Shown: positions 18,364 through 26,607 of the stretch, piece after piece
Numbering within the stretch: the first letter of the stretch is position 1
Layout: each line of letters opens with the position of its first letter
Source of the DNA: JALONH01 sp046329235
GTDB taxonomy: Bacteria > Bacteroidota > Bacteroidia > Cytophagales > Cytophagaceae
NCBI GenBank assembly: GCA_046329235.1
Contig: JAXLVA010000001.1
Coordinates: 496,001-560,000, forward strand
Length of the DNA stretch: 64,000 nt
Reading direction: 5' to 3'
Notes under the pieces: model-generated
Database searches by the model: none
Told to the model about the DNA's origin: nothing
What the model saw: the letters and a program-made list of their open reading frames with translations, nothing else
Position numbers and translations under genes: made by a program

Positions 18364-19173
18364 ATGAAAAAGTGGTGCTTCCTAGTTCTATTTGTTTTAG
18401 AGATATATTCTGTACAATCTCAGATATTAAACATTGAAAAGTTTAGGCTGGATTATGATACCAGTAAATATTGGTTAGGAAATATTGGGTTTACATTTAC
18501 TAATACCAAACAAAACAGTTTCTTATTTAGATACACATCTACCTTGAACCTTGCTTACCTTACTAAAAAGCATAGCATTATGACATTGAATAATGTACGC
18601 TTAGATATGGTAGATAAAAAATCAATCATTAACGAAGGGTATACTCATTGGCGCATTAATTTTTTTAGGCATCAAAAATTTTCACCTGAACCGTATTGTC
18701 AATTTCAATATGCATATAGTAGAGGATTAGATTATAGGCAATTATTGGGATTTAGTTTAAGAATGAATTTATTGAAGAAAATCATACCTGAAAAAAAGGA
18801 AAGAATTGATGCCGGATTTGCCACCGGAATCATGTATGAAGTAGAGCGGTGGACAGGCAATGTATTAAAATATGAAATGGCTGATGATTCAACCAGAGCG
18901 CAAGCTAAACTGTTTAAATCTTCCTCCTATGGTTATTTAAAATTTAAAATTGGGACTAAGCTCACTTGTTTCTTAACCACCTACTACCAGGCACGTTGGG
19001 ATCAATTATTTCAAAAACAACGAATCGTTATTGATTACCAATTCTTGTACTCACTTTCCAAAAGTGTGAATTTCTCGTTTACTTACGTGAGTATCTTTGA
19101 TAATTCTCCTGTTATCAGCTCTAATAGGTACGTCCACGATATAAATTCGGGCTTAGTGATTAAAATTCATTAA
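18364..19173 (+). CDS. Putative outer membrane beta-barrel protein (DUF481/DUF3078-like)
   Basis: The 269-residue product has a signal peptide (MKKWCFLVLFVLEIYSVQSQ). The rest is almost entirely alternating aromatic/polar beta strands, such as KYWLGNIGFTFTNTKQNSFLFRYTSTLNLAY, suggesting a small barrel of about 10-12 strands. The strand order and the 'RINFFRHQKFSPEPYCQFQYAYSRGLD' type of region recall DUF481 proteins, but this is a resemblance only. It stands alone between the DCC gene and the fabD promoter. Its function is unknown. Confidence 0.65.
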   Translation: MKKWCFLVLFVLEIYSVQSQILNIEKFRLDYDTSKYWLGNIGFTFTNTKQNSFLFRYTSTLNLAYLTKKHSIMTLNNVRLDMVDKKSIINEGYTHWRINFFRHQKFSPEPYCQFQYAYSRGLDYRQLLGFSLRMNLLKKIIPEKKERIDAGFATGIMYEVERWTGNVLKYEMADDSTRAQAKLFKSSSYGYLKFKIGTKLTCFLTTYYQARWDQLFQKQRIVIDYQFLYSLSKSVNFSFTYVSIFDNSPVISSNRYVHDINSGLVIKIH

Positions 19174-19186
19174 TTTCTTTCTTGAA

Positions 19187-19219
19187 TTTGCATTCTTTGA
19201 ATATACACCTCTATATTTG
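19187..19219 (+). promoter_or_regulatory. Bacteroidota-type promoter of fabD
   Basis: TTTG (19187-19190) is followed after 21 bp by TATATTTG (19212-19219), a full match to the phylum consensus. The predicted start is near 19225, giving a leader of about 31 bases. Confidence 0.7.
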
Positions 19220-19255
19220 CCGGAATACTTAAGTTAAAACCTTACAGATTAACAC

Positions 19256-20131
19256 ATGAAAGCATACGTTTTCCCCGGACAAGGGTCACAATTCCCTGGA
19301 ATGGGTAAAGATTTAGTTGAAAAATCATCAGTTGCTAAACAAATGTTCCAAGAAGCGAACGATATTTTAGGATTTGATATCACTAAAATTATGTTTGAAG
19401 GAACAGAAGAAGAATTAAAACAGACTAAAGTTACTCAGCCTGCTATCTTTATTCATTCAGTAGTTTTAGCTAAAATATCAGAAGGTTTTGCTCCCAACAT
19501 GGTAGCAGGACATTCTTTAGGTGAATTCTCTGCATTAGTTGCTAATGGAGCATTGTCGTTCCAAGATGGATTAAAATTAGTTTCTCAACGTGCTTTAGCT
19601 ATGCAAAAGGCATGTGAACTACAACCATCCACTATGGCGGCTGTTCTTGCTTTAGATGATGCTAAAGTAGAAGAAATTTGCGCTTCTATTACAGATGATG
19701 TAGTAGTGGCAGCTAACTATAACTGCCCTGGTCAATTAGTGATTTCAGGTAGTATTAAAGGTATCGAAAAGGCTTGTGAATTAATGAAAGCTGCCGGTGC
19801 CAAAAGAGCATTGGTATTACCTGTAGGTGGTGCATTCCACTCTCCCTTAATGGAACCTGCACGTGTAGAATTAGAAGCAGCTATTCAATCTACTTTGTTT
19901 AGCAATCCTACATGTCCGGTGTACCAAAATGTAAATGCACAACCATTTACGGATGTGAATGAAATTAAGAAAAACTTAGTAGCTCAATTAACAGCTCCTG
20001 TACGTTGGACTCAATCCGTTCAACAAATGGTGAAAGATGGTGCTACTCAATTTGTAGAATGTGGTCCCGGTAAAGTATTGCAAGGTTTGGTTAAGAAAAT
20101 TGAACCAACGGCAGAAGTTTCTGGATTATAA
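19256..20131 (+). CDS. fabD: Malonyl-CoA:acyl carrier protein transacylase
   Basis: The 291-residue enzyme shows FPGQGSQFPGMG at the N-terminus (oxyanion Gln). The nucleophile Ser87 lies in AGHSLGEFSAL and the catalytic His195 in GGAFHSPLM, with the expected ECGPGKVLQGL near the C-terminus. It moves malonyl groups from CoA to ACP to feed fatty-acid elongation in the cytosol. Length is close to the usual 300. It is monocistronic here, with its own promoter and a hairpin terminator, rather than grouped with other fab genes. Confidence 0.96.
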   Translation: MKAYVFPGQGSQFPGMGKDLVEKSSVAKQMFQEANDILGFDITKIMFEGTEEELKQTKVTQPAIFIHSVVLAKISEGFAPNMVAGHSLGEFSALVANGALSFQDGLKLVSQRALAMQKACELQPSTMAAVLALDDAKVEEICASITDDVVVAANYNCPGQLVISGSIKGIEKACELMKAAGAKRALVLPVGGAFHSPLMEPARVELEAAIQSTLFSNPTCPVYQNVNAQPFTDVNEIKKNLVAQLTAPVRWTQSVQQMVKDGATQFVECGPGKVLQGLVKKIEPTAEVSGL

Positions 20132-20150
20132 TTCTGATATACTTATTTAT

Positions 20151-20183
20151 AAAAATCGCTGCTCACAAGGCAGCGATTTTTTT
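20151..20183. terminator. Bidirectional terminator between fabD and folK
   Basis: The stem AATCGCTGC / GCAGCGATT has a seven-base loop and is flanked by A and T tracts. The folK TGA lies in the loop (20165-20163), so the stem also encodes sequence at the very 3' end of folK on one side only. Confidence 0.88.
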
Positions 20184-20651
20184 TACTTCTAATTGATCTT
20201 TTGAATTTTTTAATAAGTCTTCCATGGATAGGTTCCAAACCGGATGGATAAAGTTAGGCGCTATTTCTACCAAAGGTTGTAATACAAAATTTCTTTGTTC
20301 TATATAAGGATGCGGGATTCTTAAATTGGAATCTAATACTATTTCATTTTCATAGAATAAGATGTCGATGTCAATAATTCGGCTACCCCATTTTTCTATT
20401 CGAACTCTACCTAAGTCTTGTTCTATTTGTAAGACATTATATAGGCAGTTTACAGGATCTAATGAAGTATGTACGCTAATTACTTGGTTGTAAAAACTTG
20501 CTTGGTCGGTTTTGCCCCAGGCTTCTGTTTCATAGATGGAGGATATTTTTTCAATTTTACCCAAACGAGCCGCTATAAGTTCTTTGGCTGAACTAAGATG
20601 ATGAAGTTTGTCACCTTCATTACTTCCAAGTGAAAGAAAAACTACCGACAT
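20163..20651 (-). CDS. folK: 2-amino-4-hydroxy-6-hydroxymethyldihydropteridine pyrophosphokinase
   Basis: The 162-residue enzyme has the HPPK motifs: FLSLGSNEGDK at the N-terminus, AWGKTDQASFYNQV, and the ATP/metal-binding WGSRIIDIDILFYENE followed by RIPHPYIEQRNFVLQPL. It transfers pyrophosphate from ATP to the pterin precursor in folate synthesis. The C-terminal KKIAAL ends within the terminator hairpin shared with fabD. Its ATG lies 63 bases from the divergent sppA start. Confidence 0.95.
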   Translation of the reverse strand: MSVVFLSLGSNEGDKLHHLSSAKELIAARLGKIEKISSIYETEAWGKTDQASFYNQVISVHTSLDPVNCLYNVLQIEQDLGRVRIEKWGSRIIDIDILFYENEIVLDSNLRIPHPYIEQRNFVLQPLVEIAPNFIHPVWNLSMEDLLKNSKDQLEVKKIAAL

Positions 20652-20714
20652 ACTAGTATACTACTACAATGACATTTTCGTATATTGAACATTCAATTTA
20701 CTAATAATTTTCTT

Positions 20715-22484
20715 ATGTCATTCATAAAACAAGTTTTAGCTGTTGTTGCCGGTGTATTTGTATACAGTTTGGTTTTTCTTATACTTTTTATTGCTATCAT
20801 AGGCGTGGTTTCTAAAAATGAAGGAGCTGATTGGAAAACAGAAGGAGTCTATCATTTAGTATTAGAAAATCATATTGTAGAACGTAAAACTGGAAAGTTC
20901 TTAAATGATGTTTTGGCCGGTTCCGATGCTCAAGATATCGGAATGTTAGAAATCCGTCAGGCAATTCAAATTGCCATAGCAGAGTCTACTATCAAAGGTG
21001 TTTTTGTTGAAATAAAAATGCCTTCTGCAGGTACTGCTACTTGGAATGAATTAAGATCACTATTACAAAAAGCGAAAGATAACGGAAAATTTGTTGTGGT
21101 GTATTCGGAAGTCTATACGGAAGGTGCTTATTATTTGGCGTCCGTAGCAGATGAAATCTATATGCCCTCTACCGGTATGATAGAATTTAATGGCTTGATT
21201 GCCGAGTCTTTTTACTTTAAAAAGTTATTAGACAAACTAGGTATACAAACAGAAATATTTAGAGCAGGTCGATATAAAAGTGCTATCGAACCATTCATGA
21301 ATGAGCACATGTCAGATGAGGATAGAGAGCAATTATCTGTTTTGCTTCATACCATCCATAATAAGATGTTAACTGATATTTCATCATCTAGAAAAATTCC
21401 GGTAGATGTGTTAAGAAACCTTGCGGATTCCATGAAAATACGTAATGGTAATAAAGCTTTAGAGTATAAATTGATTACACATTTAGGATATCGAGATGAA
21501 GTGATTACATCACTAATAAAAAAGGTTGGAGGAGATTCTACAAAATTAAATATGATTAAAACTTCTGATATGTTATCCAAGCTACCTTTAGTAGGTACCA
21601 ATGATTCGAAGATTGCTGTATTGTATGCTAATGGTGAAATTATTCAGGGTAAAGGGAATCAAGAGACGATAGGTTCAGAAACATTTTGTGCTGAATTACG
21701 AAAACTAAGAAATCGTTCAGATATCAAGGCTGTCGTGTTACGTGTGAATTCTCCCGGTGGAAGTGCACTAGCATCAGATGTGATATGGAGAGAAATAGAA
21801 TTGTTGAAGAAAGATAAAAAGGTAGTAACACTCATGTCTAATGTAGCTGCATCAGGTGGTTACTATATTTCCATGAATAGTGATTATATCATGGCTAATC
21901 CCATGACCATTACCGGTTCTATAGGTGTATTTGGGTTGTTAATGAATGGTAAAGAATTTCTTGAAAATACTTTGGGTGTAACTACGGACACCGTTTCTAC
22001 AGGCACGTATGCCGGAATTGGATCTATAGCTCGTCCATTATCAGAAGATGAAAAAGAAATCATACAATCTGAGATATCTGAAATCTATCAAACATTCCTT
22101 ACGAAAGCGGCTGCAGGTAGACATTCATCGGTTGAAAAAATTGAGCCTCATGCTTCCGGTCGTGTATGGTCAGGATTAGATGCCTATAATGTGAAATTAA
22201 TTGATGGTTTTGGCTCTATGGATGACGCCATTGTAAAAGCAGCTTCCTTAGCCGGAATCTCTGAATACGATGTAGAATATTTTCCGGAAGTGAAATCATC
22301 TCCATTGATGTCGTTCTTAGATAATATTGAAGGTGGAGATGATGCTGATTCGCAAGCAAAAGTAGCTGCTTTTCAATTACCTACTCACTTCAGCCATATT
22401 TACCAAGCAGCATTACATCTACAGAATCTTCCGGAAGGGTACAGTATTCAAGCTAGAATGCCGTATGAGTTCGTTATTCATTAA
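20715..22484 (+). CDS. sppA: Signal peptide peptidase SppA, 67K type
   Basis: The 589-residue double-domain serine protease begins with one membrane helix (about 5-27). I choose the ATG at 20715 rather than an upstream TTG at 20685, because MSFIKQ leads directly into the helix. The N-terminal domain holds the general-base Lys in AGRYKSAIEP. The C-terminal domain holds the nucleophile Ser in SNVAASGGYYISM. Splitting the dyad between the two domains is characteristic of the 67K form. It degrades leftover signal peptides in the membrane, facing the periplasm. Confidence 0.93.
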   Translation: MSFIKQVLAVVAGVFVYSLVFLILFIAIIGVVSKNEGADWKTEGVYHLVLENHIVERKTGKFLNDVLAGSDAQDIGMLEIRQAIQIAIAESTIKGVFVEIKMPSAGTATWNELRSLLQKAKDNGKFVVVYSEVYTEGAYYLASVADEIYMPSTGMIEFNGLIAESFYFKKLLDKLGIQTEIFRAGRYKSAIEPFMNEHMSDEDREQLSVLLHTIHNKMLTDISSSRKIPVDVLRNLADSMKIRNGNKALEYKLITHLGYRDEVITSLIKKVGGDSTKLNMIKTSDMLSKLPLVGTNDSKIAVLYANGEIIQGKGNQETIGSETFCAELRKLRNRSDIKAVVLRVNSPGGSALASDVIWREIELLKKDKKVVTLMSNVAASGGYYISMNSDYIMANPMTITGSIGVFGLLMNGKEFLENTLGVTTDTVSTGTYAGIGSIARPLSEDEKEIIQSEISEIYQTFLTKAAAGRHSSVEKIEPHASGRVWSGLDAYNVKLIDGFGSMDDAIVKAASLAGISEYDVEYFPEVKSSPLMSFLDNIEGGDDADSQAKVAAFQLPTHFSHIYQAALHLQNLPEGYSIQARMPYEFVIH

Positions 22485-22547
22485 AAAATAAGATTCTGTA
22501 TTGCAGTAGGTTATGTAAAAACAGTAGTTTCCAATGACCCGCTGATG

Positions 22548-22555
22548 TATATTTG
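22548..22555 (+). promoter_or_regulatory. Promoter -7 element of bioB
   Basis: TATATTTG fits TAnnTTTG and would place the start near 22561, 15 bases before the ATG. The upstream element is weak: only TTTC, with 17 bp spacing. Confidence 0.5.
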
Positions 22556-22575
22556 TAAAATAATAATCCAATCCT

Positions 22576-23583
22576 ATGAGCTCCATTCGCAATAACTGGA
22601 CTAGAGAAGAAATCACCGAAATTTATAACCGTCCTGTTCTGGACTTAATTTATCAAGCGGCAACCGTACACCGTCAGTATCATGAAACCGGAGAGGTACA
22701 AGTTTGTACTTTATTATCTGTGAAAACAGGTGGTTGTCCGGAAGATTGTGCGTATTGCCCACAAGCAGCACGTTACCACACGGATGTTAAAGTTCAGAAG
22801 TTAATGGAAGTAGATGAAGTTATTGGCGCTGCATTGAAAGCGAAAGAAAACGGATCTACACGTTTTTGTATGGGAGCAGCTTGGAGAGAAGTGCGCGACA
22901 ATAAAGACTTTGATAAAGTATTAGACATGGTGAAAGGTGTAAGTACCATGGGTATGGAAGTATGCTGTACTTTAGGTATGCTTACCGAAGACCAAGCGGT
23001 GAAGTTGAAAGATGCGGGTCTTTATGCTTACAATCACAATTTAGATACAAGTGAAGAACATTACGATAAAATTATTTCTACTCGTACATATGACGATCGT
23101 TTAGAAACTATCGATAACGTTCGTAAAGCGAAAATTTCTGTTTGTTCAGGTGGTATCATTGGTATGGGTGAGAAGCACGAAGATCGTATAGGTATGTTAC
23201 ATACTTTAGCGAACTTACCGGAGCACCCTGAATCCGTTCCAGTGAACGCATTGGTACCTGTAGAAGGTACTCCATTAGAAGATCAACCACGTGTATCCGT
23301 TTGGGAAATGATTCGTATGATTGCTACCGCACGTATGATTATGCCTAAAGCAATGGTTCGTTTATCTGCAGGTCGTGTTAGAATGTCAGTTGAAGAGCAA
23401 GGTTTATGTTTCTTAGCAGGTGCTAACTCTATATTTGCGGGAGATACCTTATTAACTACTCCAAATCCGGATTATGTAAGTGATCAGGAAATGTTCCAAG
23501 TATTGAACTTGAAACCTAGAAAAGCATATAAAGAAGGAGAGGCTCCTGTTCACTTTGAGCAAATTCCTTCTGCGGTGAAATAA
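22576..23583 (+). CDS. bioB: Biotin synthase
   Basis: The 335-residue radical-SAM enzyme has the CxxxCxxC cluster motif at Cys54, Cys58 and Cys61 (GGCPEDCAYCPQ). It also has the conserved YNHNLDTSEEHY, GGIIGMGE and SAGRVRMS (Arg ligand of the auxiliary [2Fe-2S] cluster) segments, and a terminal LAGANSIFAGDTLLTT. It inserts sulfur into dethiobiotin. No other biotin gene is adjacent, so it appears to be a single-gene unit bounded by a -7 box and a strong terminator. Confidence 0.97.
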   Translation: MSSIRNNWTREEITEIYNRPVLDLIYQAATVHRQYHETGEVQVCTLLSVKTGGCPEDCAYCPQAARYHTDVKVQKLMEVDEVIGAALKAKENGSTRFCMGAAWREVRDNKDFDKVLDMVKGVSTMGMEVCCTLGMLTEDQAVKLKDAGLYAYNHNLDTSEEHYDKIISTRTYDDRLETIDNVRKAKISVCSGGIIGMGEKHEDRIGMLHTLANLPEHPESVPVNALVPVEGTPLEDQPRVSVWEMIRMIATARMIMPKAMVRLSAGRVRMSVEEQGLCFLAGANSIFAGDTLLTTPNPDYVSDQEMFQVLNLKPRKAYKEGEAPVHFEQIPSAVK

Positions 23584-23603
23584 TCACAAAAAATCAATTC
23601 ATA

Positions 23604-23637
23604 AAAAAAGCCTCGATGTTCATCGAGGCTTTTTTTA
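23604..23637. terminator. Bidirectional terminator between bioB and the THX gene
   Basis: AAAAAAAGCCTCGATG, a TT loop and CATCGAGGCTTTTTTT make a nearly perfect stem with A and T tracts on both sides, between convergent genes. Confidence 0.93.
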
Positions 23638-23654
23638 TGAATGAAGTAAAAGGA

Positions 23655-23834
23655 TTACTCAGCTTTTTTCTTCGCTGCTTTTTTAACAGCAGGTTTAGCA
23701 GCCTTAGGAGCTCCTTCAACCTTAGCAGTGTTTTTAATACCAGCAGATTGGTTTCTGTCTTTTTTTGGACGGTTAACGCCAAATGAACCAATAGCAGTTT
23801 TACCTTTTTTACTTTTTTTATCTCCTTTTCCCAT
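23655..23834 (-). CDS. 30S ribosomal protein THX (small basic protein)
   Basis: Reading the minus strand from the ATG at 23834 gives 59 residues starting MGKGDKKSKKGKTAIGSFG, then VNRPKKDRNQSAG, ending in a Lys/Ala-rich tail with TAA at 23657-23655. The first 30 residues match the THX family (GKGDKKTKKGKI-GTYG-RPKK), which in Thermus sits in the head of the small subunit. A longer open frame in another register covers this spot, so the gene is easily missed. The basic tail of about 25 residues extends past the conserved core, as is common in Bacteroidota versions. Confidence 0.88.
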   Translation of the reverse strand: MGKGDKKSKKGKTAIGSFGVNRPKKDRNQSAGIKNTAKVEGAPKAAKPAVKKAAKKKAE

Positions 23835-23908
23835 GGTAATAAAATGAATTTATATGTGTACCTGATTAATGATAACAAAATTAACCTTCTAAAGGAAATT
23901 TACAAATG

Positions 23909-24451
23909 CTAGGTGAAAAATCGCTTTAGATCTTTAAACCATAAATGGGTACCAAAAAACAAATAAACGGCTAAACAAACGAGTGGTAACATCCAGAAAA
24001 ACGTAATCCAGTGTTGATACCACATGAGTCCAAGAGTACATAATACAATCAAAGTGGCGATTAGATAACTTAAGAAAACTCCCGCATATAATCCAATATG
24101 AGCTATGGTGAAATAACCGGAAGCTTGAAATGCTTTTTTCTTTAACAGAAATTCAGCGTGAATTTTAGCTTCATATTCTTCTTGGCGGCGTTTTTCAATC
24201 GCTTTCCATTGTTCATAAGTTAATAATGCAGGTCCGCCTCGTTGTATTTGTTGGTCATACACATGCCTGGAGGTAGGGTCAAAAAGTGTTTCGTAGGCTT
24301 GACGTATCATTAAAAAATGCATGCCGGCATTATTGTGTCGATTGATATCCGGATGATATATTTTGGCTAACTTTTTATAAGCCTTTTTAATATCCTCCTT
24401 ACTGGCTGTAGGGGAAATACCTAAAATATCATAATAGTTTCCGGTTTGCAC
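23909..24451 (-). CDS. J-domain protein with two membrane helices
   Basis: The 180-residue protein has an N-terminal J domain (residues 6-68) with the essential His33-Pro34-Asp35 in KIYHPDINRH. A basic, Glu/Lys-rich linker follows. Two hydrophobic helices then lie at about 117-140 and 147-168, with a short tail. It should recruit a DnaK-type Hsp70 to the membrane; the client is unknown. The start codon is GTG at 24451. A REP-like repeat lies just upstream of the gene. Confidence 0.85.
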   Translation of the reverse strand: MQTGNYYDILGISPTASKEDIKKAYKKLAKIYHPDINRHNNAGMHFLMIRQAYETLFDPTSRHVYDQQIQRGGPALLTYEQWKAIEKRRQEEYEAKIHAEFLLKKKAFQASGYFTIAHIGLYAGVFLSYLIATLIVLCTLGLMWYQHWITFFWMLPLVCLAVYLFFGTHLWFKDLKRFFT

Positions 24452-24525
24452 AAAGGCAAGTTATGAAAAAATGATTAAACTGGTATTAGCAAATAAATTG
24501 TTGTTTAGTAAAGATTATTTTAAAT

Positions 24526-24616
24526 CCCACGGTTAAAACCGTGGGCTGCCTAATCGCAATGAATTTACTCTATAGATGGTGTTAAGCGATAGATAGCCCA
24601 CCATTTTAATGGTGGG
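24526..24616. repeat. REP-like two-hairpin repeat, copy 1
   Basis: Two 20-bp palindromes, CCCACGGTTAAAACCGTGGG (24526-24545) and CCCACCATTTTAATGGTGGG (24597-24616), each form a 9-bp stem with a 2-base loop. They are separated by about 51 bp. The reverse complement of the whole unit aligns with 56462-56551, with the hairpins identical and the middle clearly related. The layout resembles bacterial REP/BIME elements mobilised by RAYT (Y1 transposase-like) proteins. No such protein is in the window. Confidence 0.8.
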
Positions 24617-24642
24617 TACAACCCAATCATAACTACTTCCTG

Positions 24643-26607
24643 TTAAAGTAAGATTTTGATTTGCCATGTAGTTTCTAAAAAACGTAATGGTGGATTGTCA
24701 ATACTTTTTAGTTGATACACATAGGTAGCCCGAAACCATGTATCTACATGGTCATTCCATTTCCATTTTAAAATCCATGTGGGCTCTAGTCCCGTACCAT
24801 AATAAGCCGGTAATTGAAATGAGTAAGCTACATCCGGAGTGTACATATATTGTCTGCTGTTATAATCATCCGTAGTGTAATACATCCATCTAAACGTAGT
24901 TTGATATTTTATACGTTGATATTGAATATCAATGGCCATAATAAATCCTTCCGAGCGACTAAATTGATTGCTATAATTCCCCCATTGAAATTTGGTTCTA
25001 CATTTCCATTCCGTACTTAATTTATATTCCATTCCTACCAAATGTGTGACTCGTTGATGAGGAATCGTTAATCCCGATGCCACATCGTCCCATGGTTTTT
25101 CTTCGGTTCTGTTTTGATAATAATATTGATGTTTTTTGTTAGGCTTCCAATCTAATCGCACAAACTGTTCCCATCCTTGAGAAGGTTCGTGTACTTTATA
25201 TTTTAACCATGGGAAACGATATTGATCCATACTACCTGTAATCGTCCAATGCTTGAAAGGTTGAATCCGTATAGCTGCTAATAGTCCCGTCTCATTTCCA
25301 GGTACCGAGTTTTCACTAATACATAAGGCGAAAGGAGAGTAATAAGAAGGAGCATAGTGTCTATAGGAAATACTTACATCAACCGATTTATGTACACTGC
25401 TTAAAACACCGATCACATAAGCATTCCCGGTGGTATTGGTTCTGCTAAACTCTCCAAAAAAATAGTGTGATTTTATATGTGTATGAAAATCGATGGAATG
25501 TCCCCACCATATTTTTTGACTAGCTGAAAAAGTATGATAATAATTCTCCGTAGGCGTGAGTGTATGACTTAATTGGCGACTGGTTATTTGATACCCTATA
25601 CTTAAGTATTTGCTTTTATATCTCAGTTGAGCAGCATTTTGAAAGGAAGTTATTGTCTTTCTATTTTCAATTTCACTACGTGTTCTATGATATCCACTTT
25701 CTTGAACACTGCGAATGTAGAATTCATTTTCGGTAGTATCATTGTAAATTGCGGCATCTACATTTGTTTTAGATACTGCTAAAGTAGCTAGCCAATTTTT
25801 AGCCGGCTTGTATTGTACTGCACTACCAAACCATCGGTCGTATTCGGAAGCGTTGGCTACGGGATATATCATTATATCGGGTCTACGTAAGGATTGAAAA
25901 ATAGCACCTCCTTTACTTATGAAAAAGCCCGAGCCAAGTAAAAGTCCTTGTCCCATTTGTACGCGATAATTACCAACGATGAATTGTTGCCATTGTTTCT
26001 GACCTCTATATTGAATATACCCGTTAATTAAATCCGGTCCGTATTGTTTTTGACTAGGCGCCCACTTCCATACTTCTCCGGCATCTTGTTCAATAGCTAA
26101 ACCCCATCGCCATCCTTTGCTATTTTGATGTTGTATTCTGAATTGATGATAGTTGGGTGAACCGAGCCAATTACTCGGAGTCTTCGTAGGAAAAGGTCTG
26201 TATCGATAAAGTATCATGGTCTTTTTATACCCAATCACTTCTTTGAATGGAGAAGGGATAGTTGTTTCTCCTGCATAGAAACATATGGTTAACCAACGAA
26301 GTGTGTTTTTATCTATACCCTTTACTTGTTGTAATTCATAAACAGATAGAAGAGGTCCGTAGGTTTGGATATATTGATAAATTGAATCACTCAGTTCATC
26401 AGTTAAGAATGGAAGTTCTTTTAAGGTAATTTTAGTAGCTCGATTGATGTTAGCTGGATTTTCCACCATGTATTGTAACTGGTCCATCCAATCGCTTTGA
26501 GCATTGAATTGATCATCCAGCATACTTACATCATTCTGAATCGATGGATCCGTTTGACTAAATAGCAGTAGTGGAAATAGAAAAAGTAAAAAAGTTATTT
26601 GGTACAT
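24643..26607 (-). CDS. Helix-hairpin-helix protein with a large outer membrane barrel-like region
   Basis: The 654-residue protein has a signal peptide (MYQITFLLFLFPLLLFSQ). Residues ~45-112 form a ComEA/T2SK-type helix-hairpin-helix pair (NPANINRATKITLKELPFLT, LSVYELQQVKGID). The remaining ~540 residues alternate aromatic and polar residues as in an outer membrane beta-barrel (QYYYQNRTEEKPWDD). This architecture recurs in Bacteroidota genomes but its role is not established; DNA binding by the HhH part is a family expectation only. Its first bases overlap the end of the upstream envelope gene by 13 bases, so the two are coexpressed. Confidence 0.75.
   Translation of the reverse strand: MYQITFLLFLFPLLLFSQTDPSIQNDVSMLDDQFNAQSDWMDQLQYMVENPANINRATKITLKELPFLTDELSDSIYQYIQTYGPLLSVYELQQVKGIDKNTLRWLTICFYAGETTIPSPFKEVIGYKKTMILYRYRPFPTKTPSNWLGSPNYHQFRIQHQNSKGWRWGLAIEQDAGEVWKWAPSQKQYGPDLINGYIQYRGQKQWQQFIVGNYRVQMGQGLLLGSGFFISKGGAIFQSLRRPDIMIYPVANASEYDRWFGSAVQYKPAKNWLATLAVSKTNVDAAIYNDTTENEFYIRSVQESGYHRTRSEIENRKTITSFQNAAQLRYKSKYLSIGYQITSRQLSHTLTPTENYYHTFSASQKIWWGHSIDFHTHIKSHYFFGEFSRTNTTGNAYVIGVLSSVHKSVDVSISYRHYAPSYYSPFALCISENSVPGNETGLLAAIRIQPFKHWTITGSMDQYRFPWLKYKVHEPSQGWEQFVRLDWKPNKKHQYYYQNRTEEKPWDDVASGLTIPHQRVTHLVGMEYKLSTEWKCRTKFQWGNYSNQFSRSEGFIMAIDIQYQRIKYQTTFRWMYYTTDDYNSRQYMYTPDVAYSFQLPAYYGTGLEPTWILKWKWNDHVDTWFRATYVYQLKSIDNPPLRFLETTWQIKILL

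Noticed and set aside
23594..23878. A 94-codon minus-strand open frame rich in Leu/Lys
   Set aside because: It is a different register of the THX ribosomal protein gene and the neighbouring terminator; its sequence has no domain and its start and stop fit no signals.
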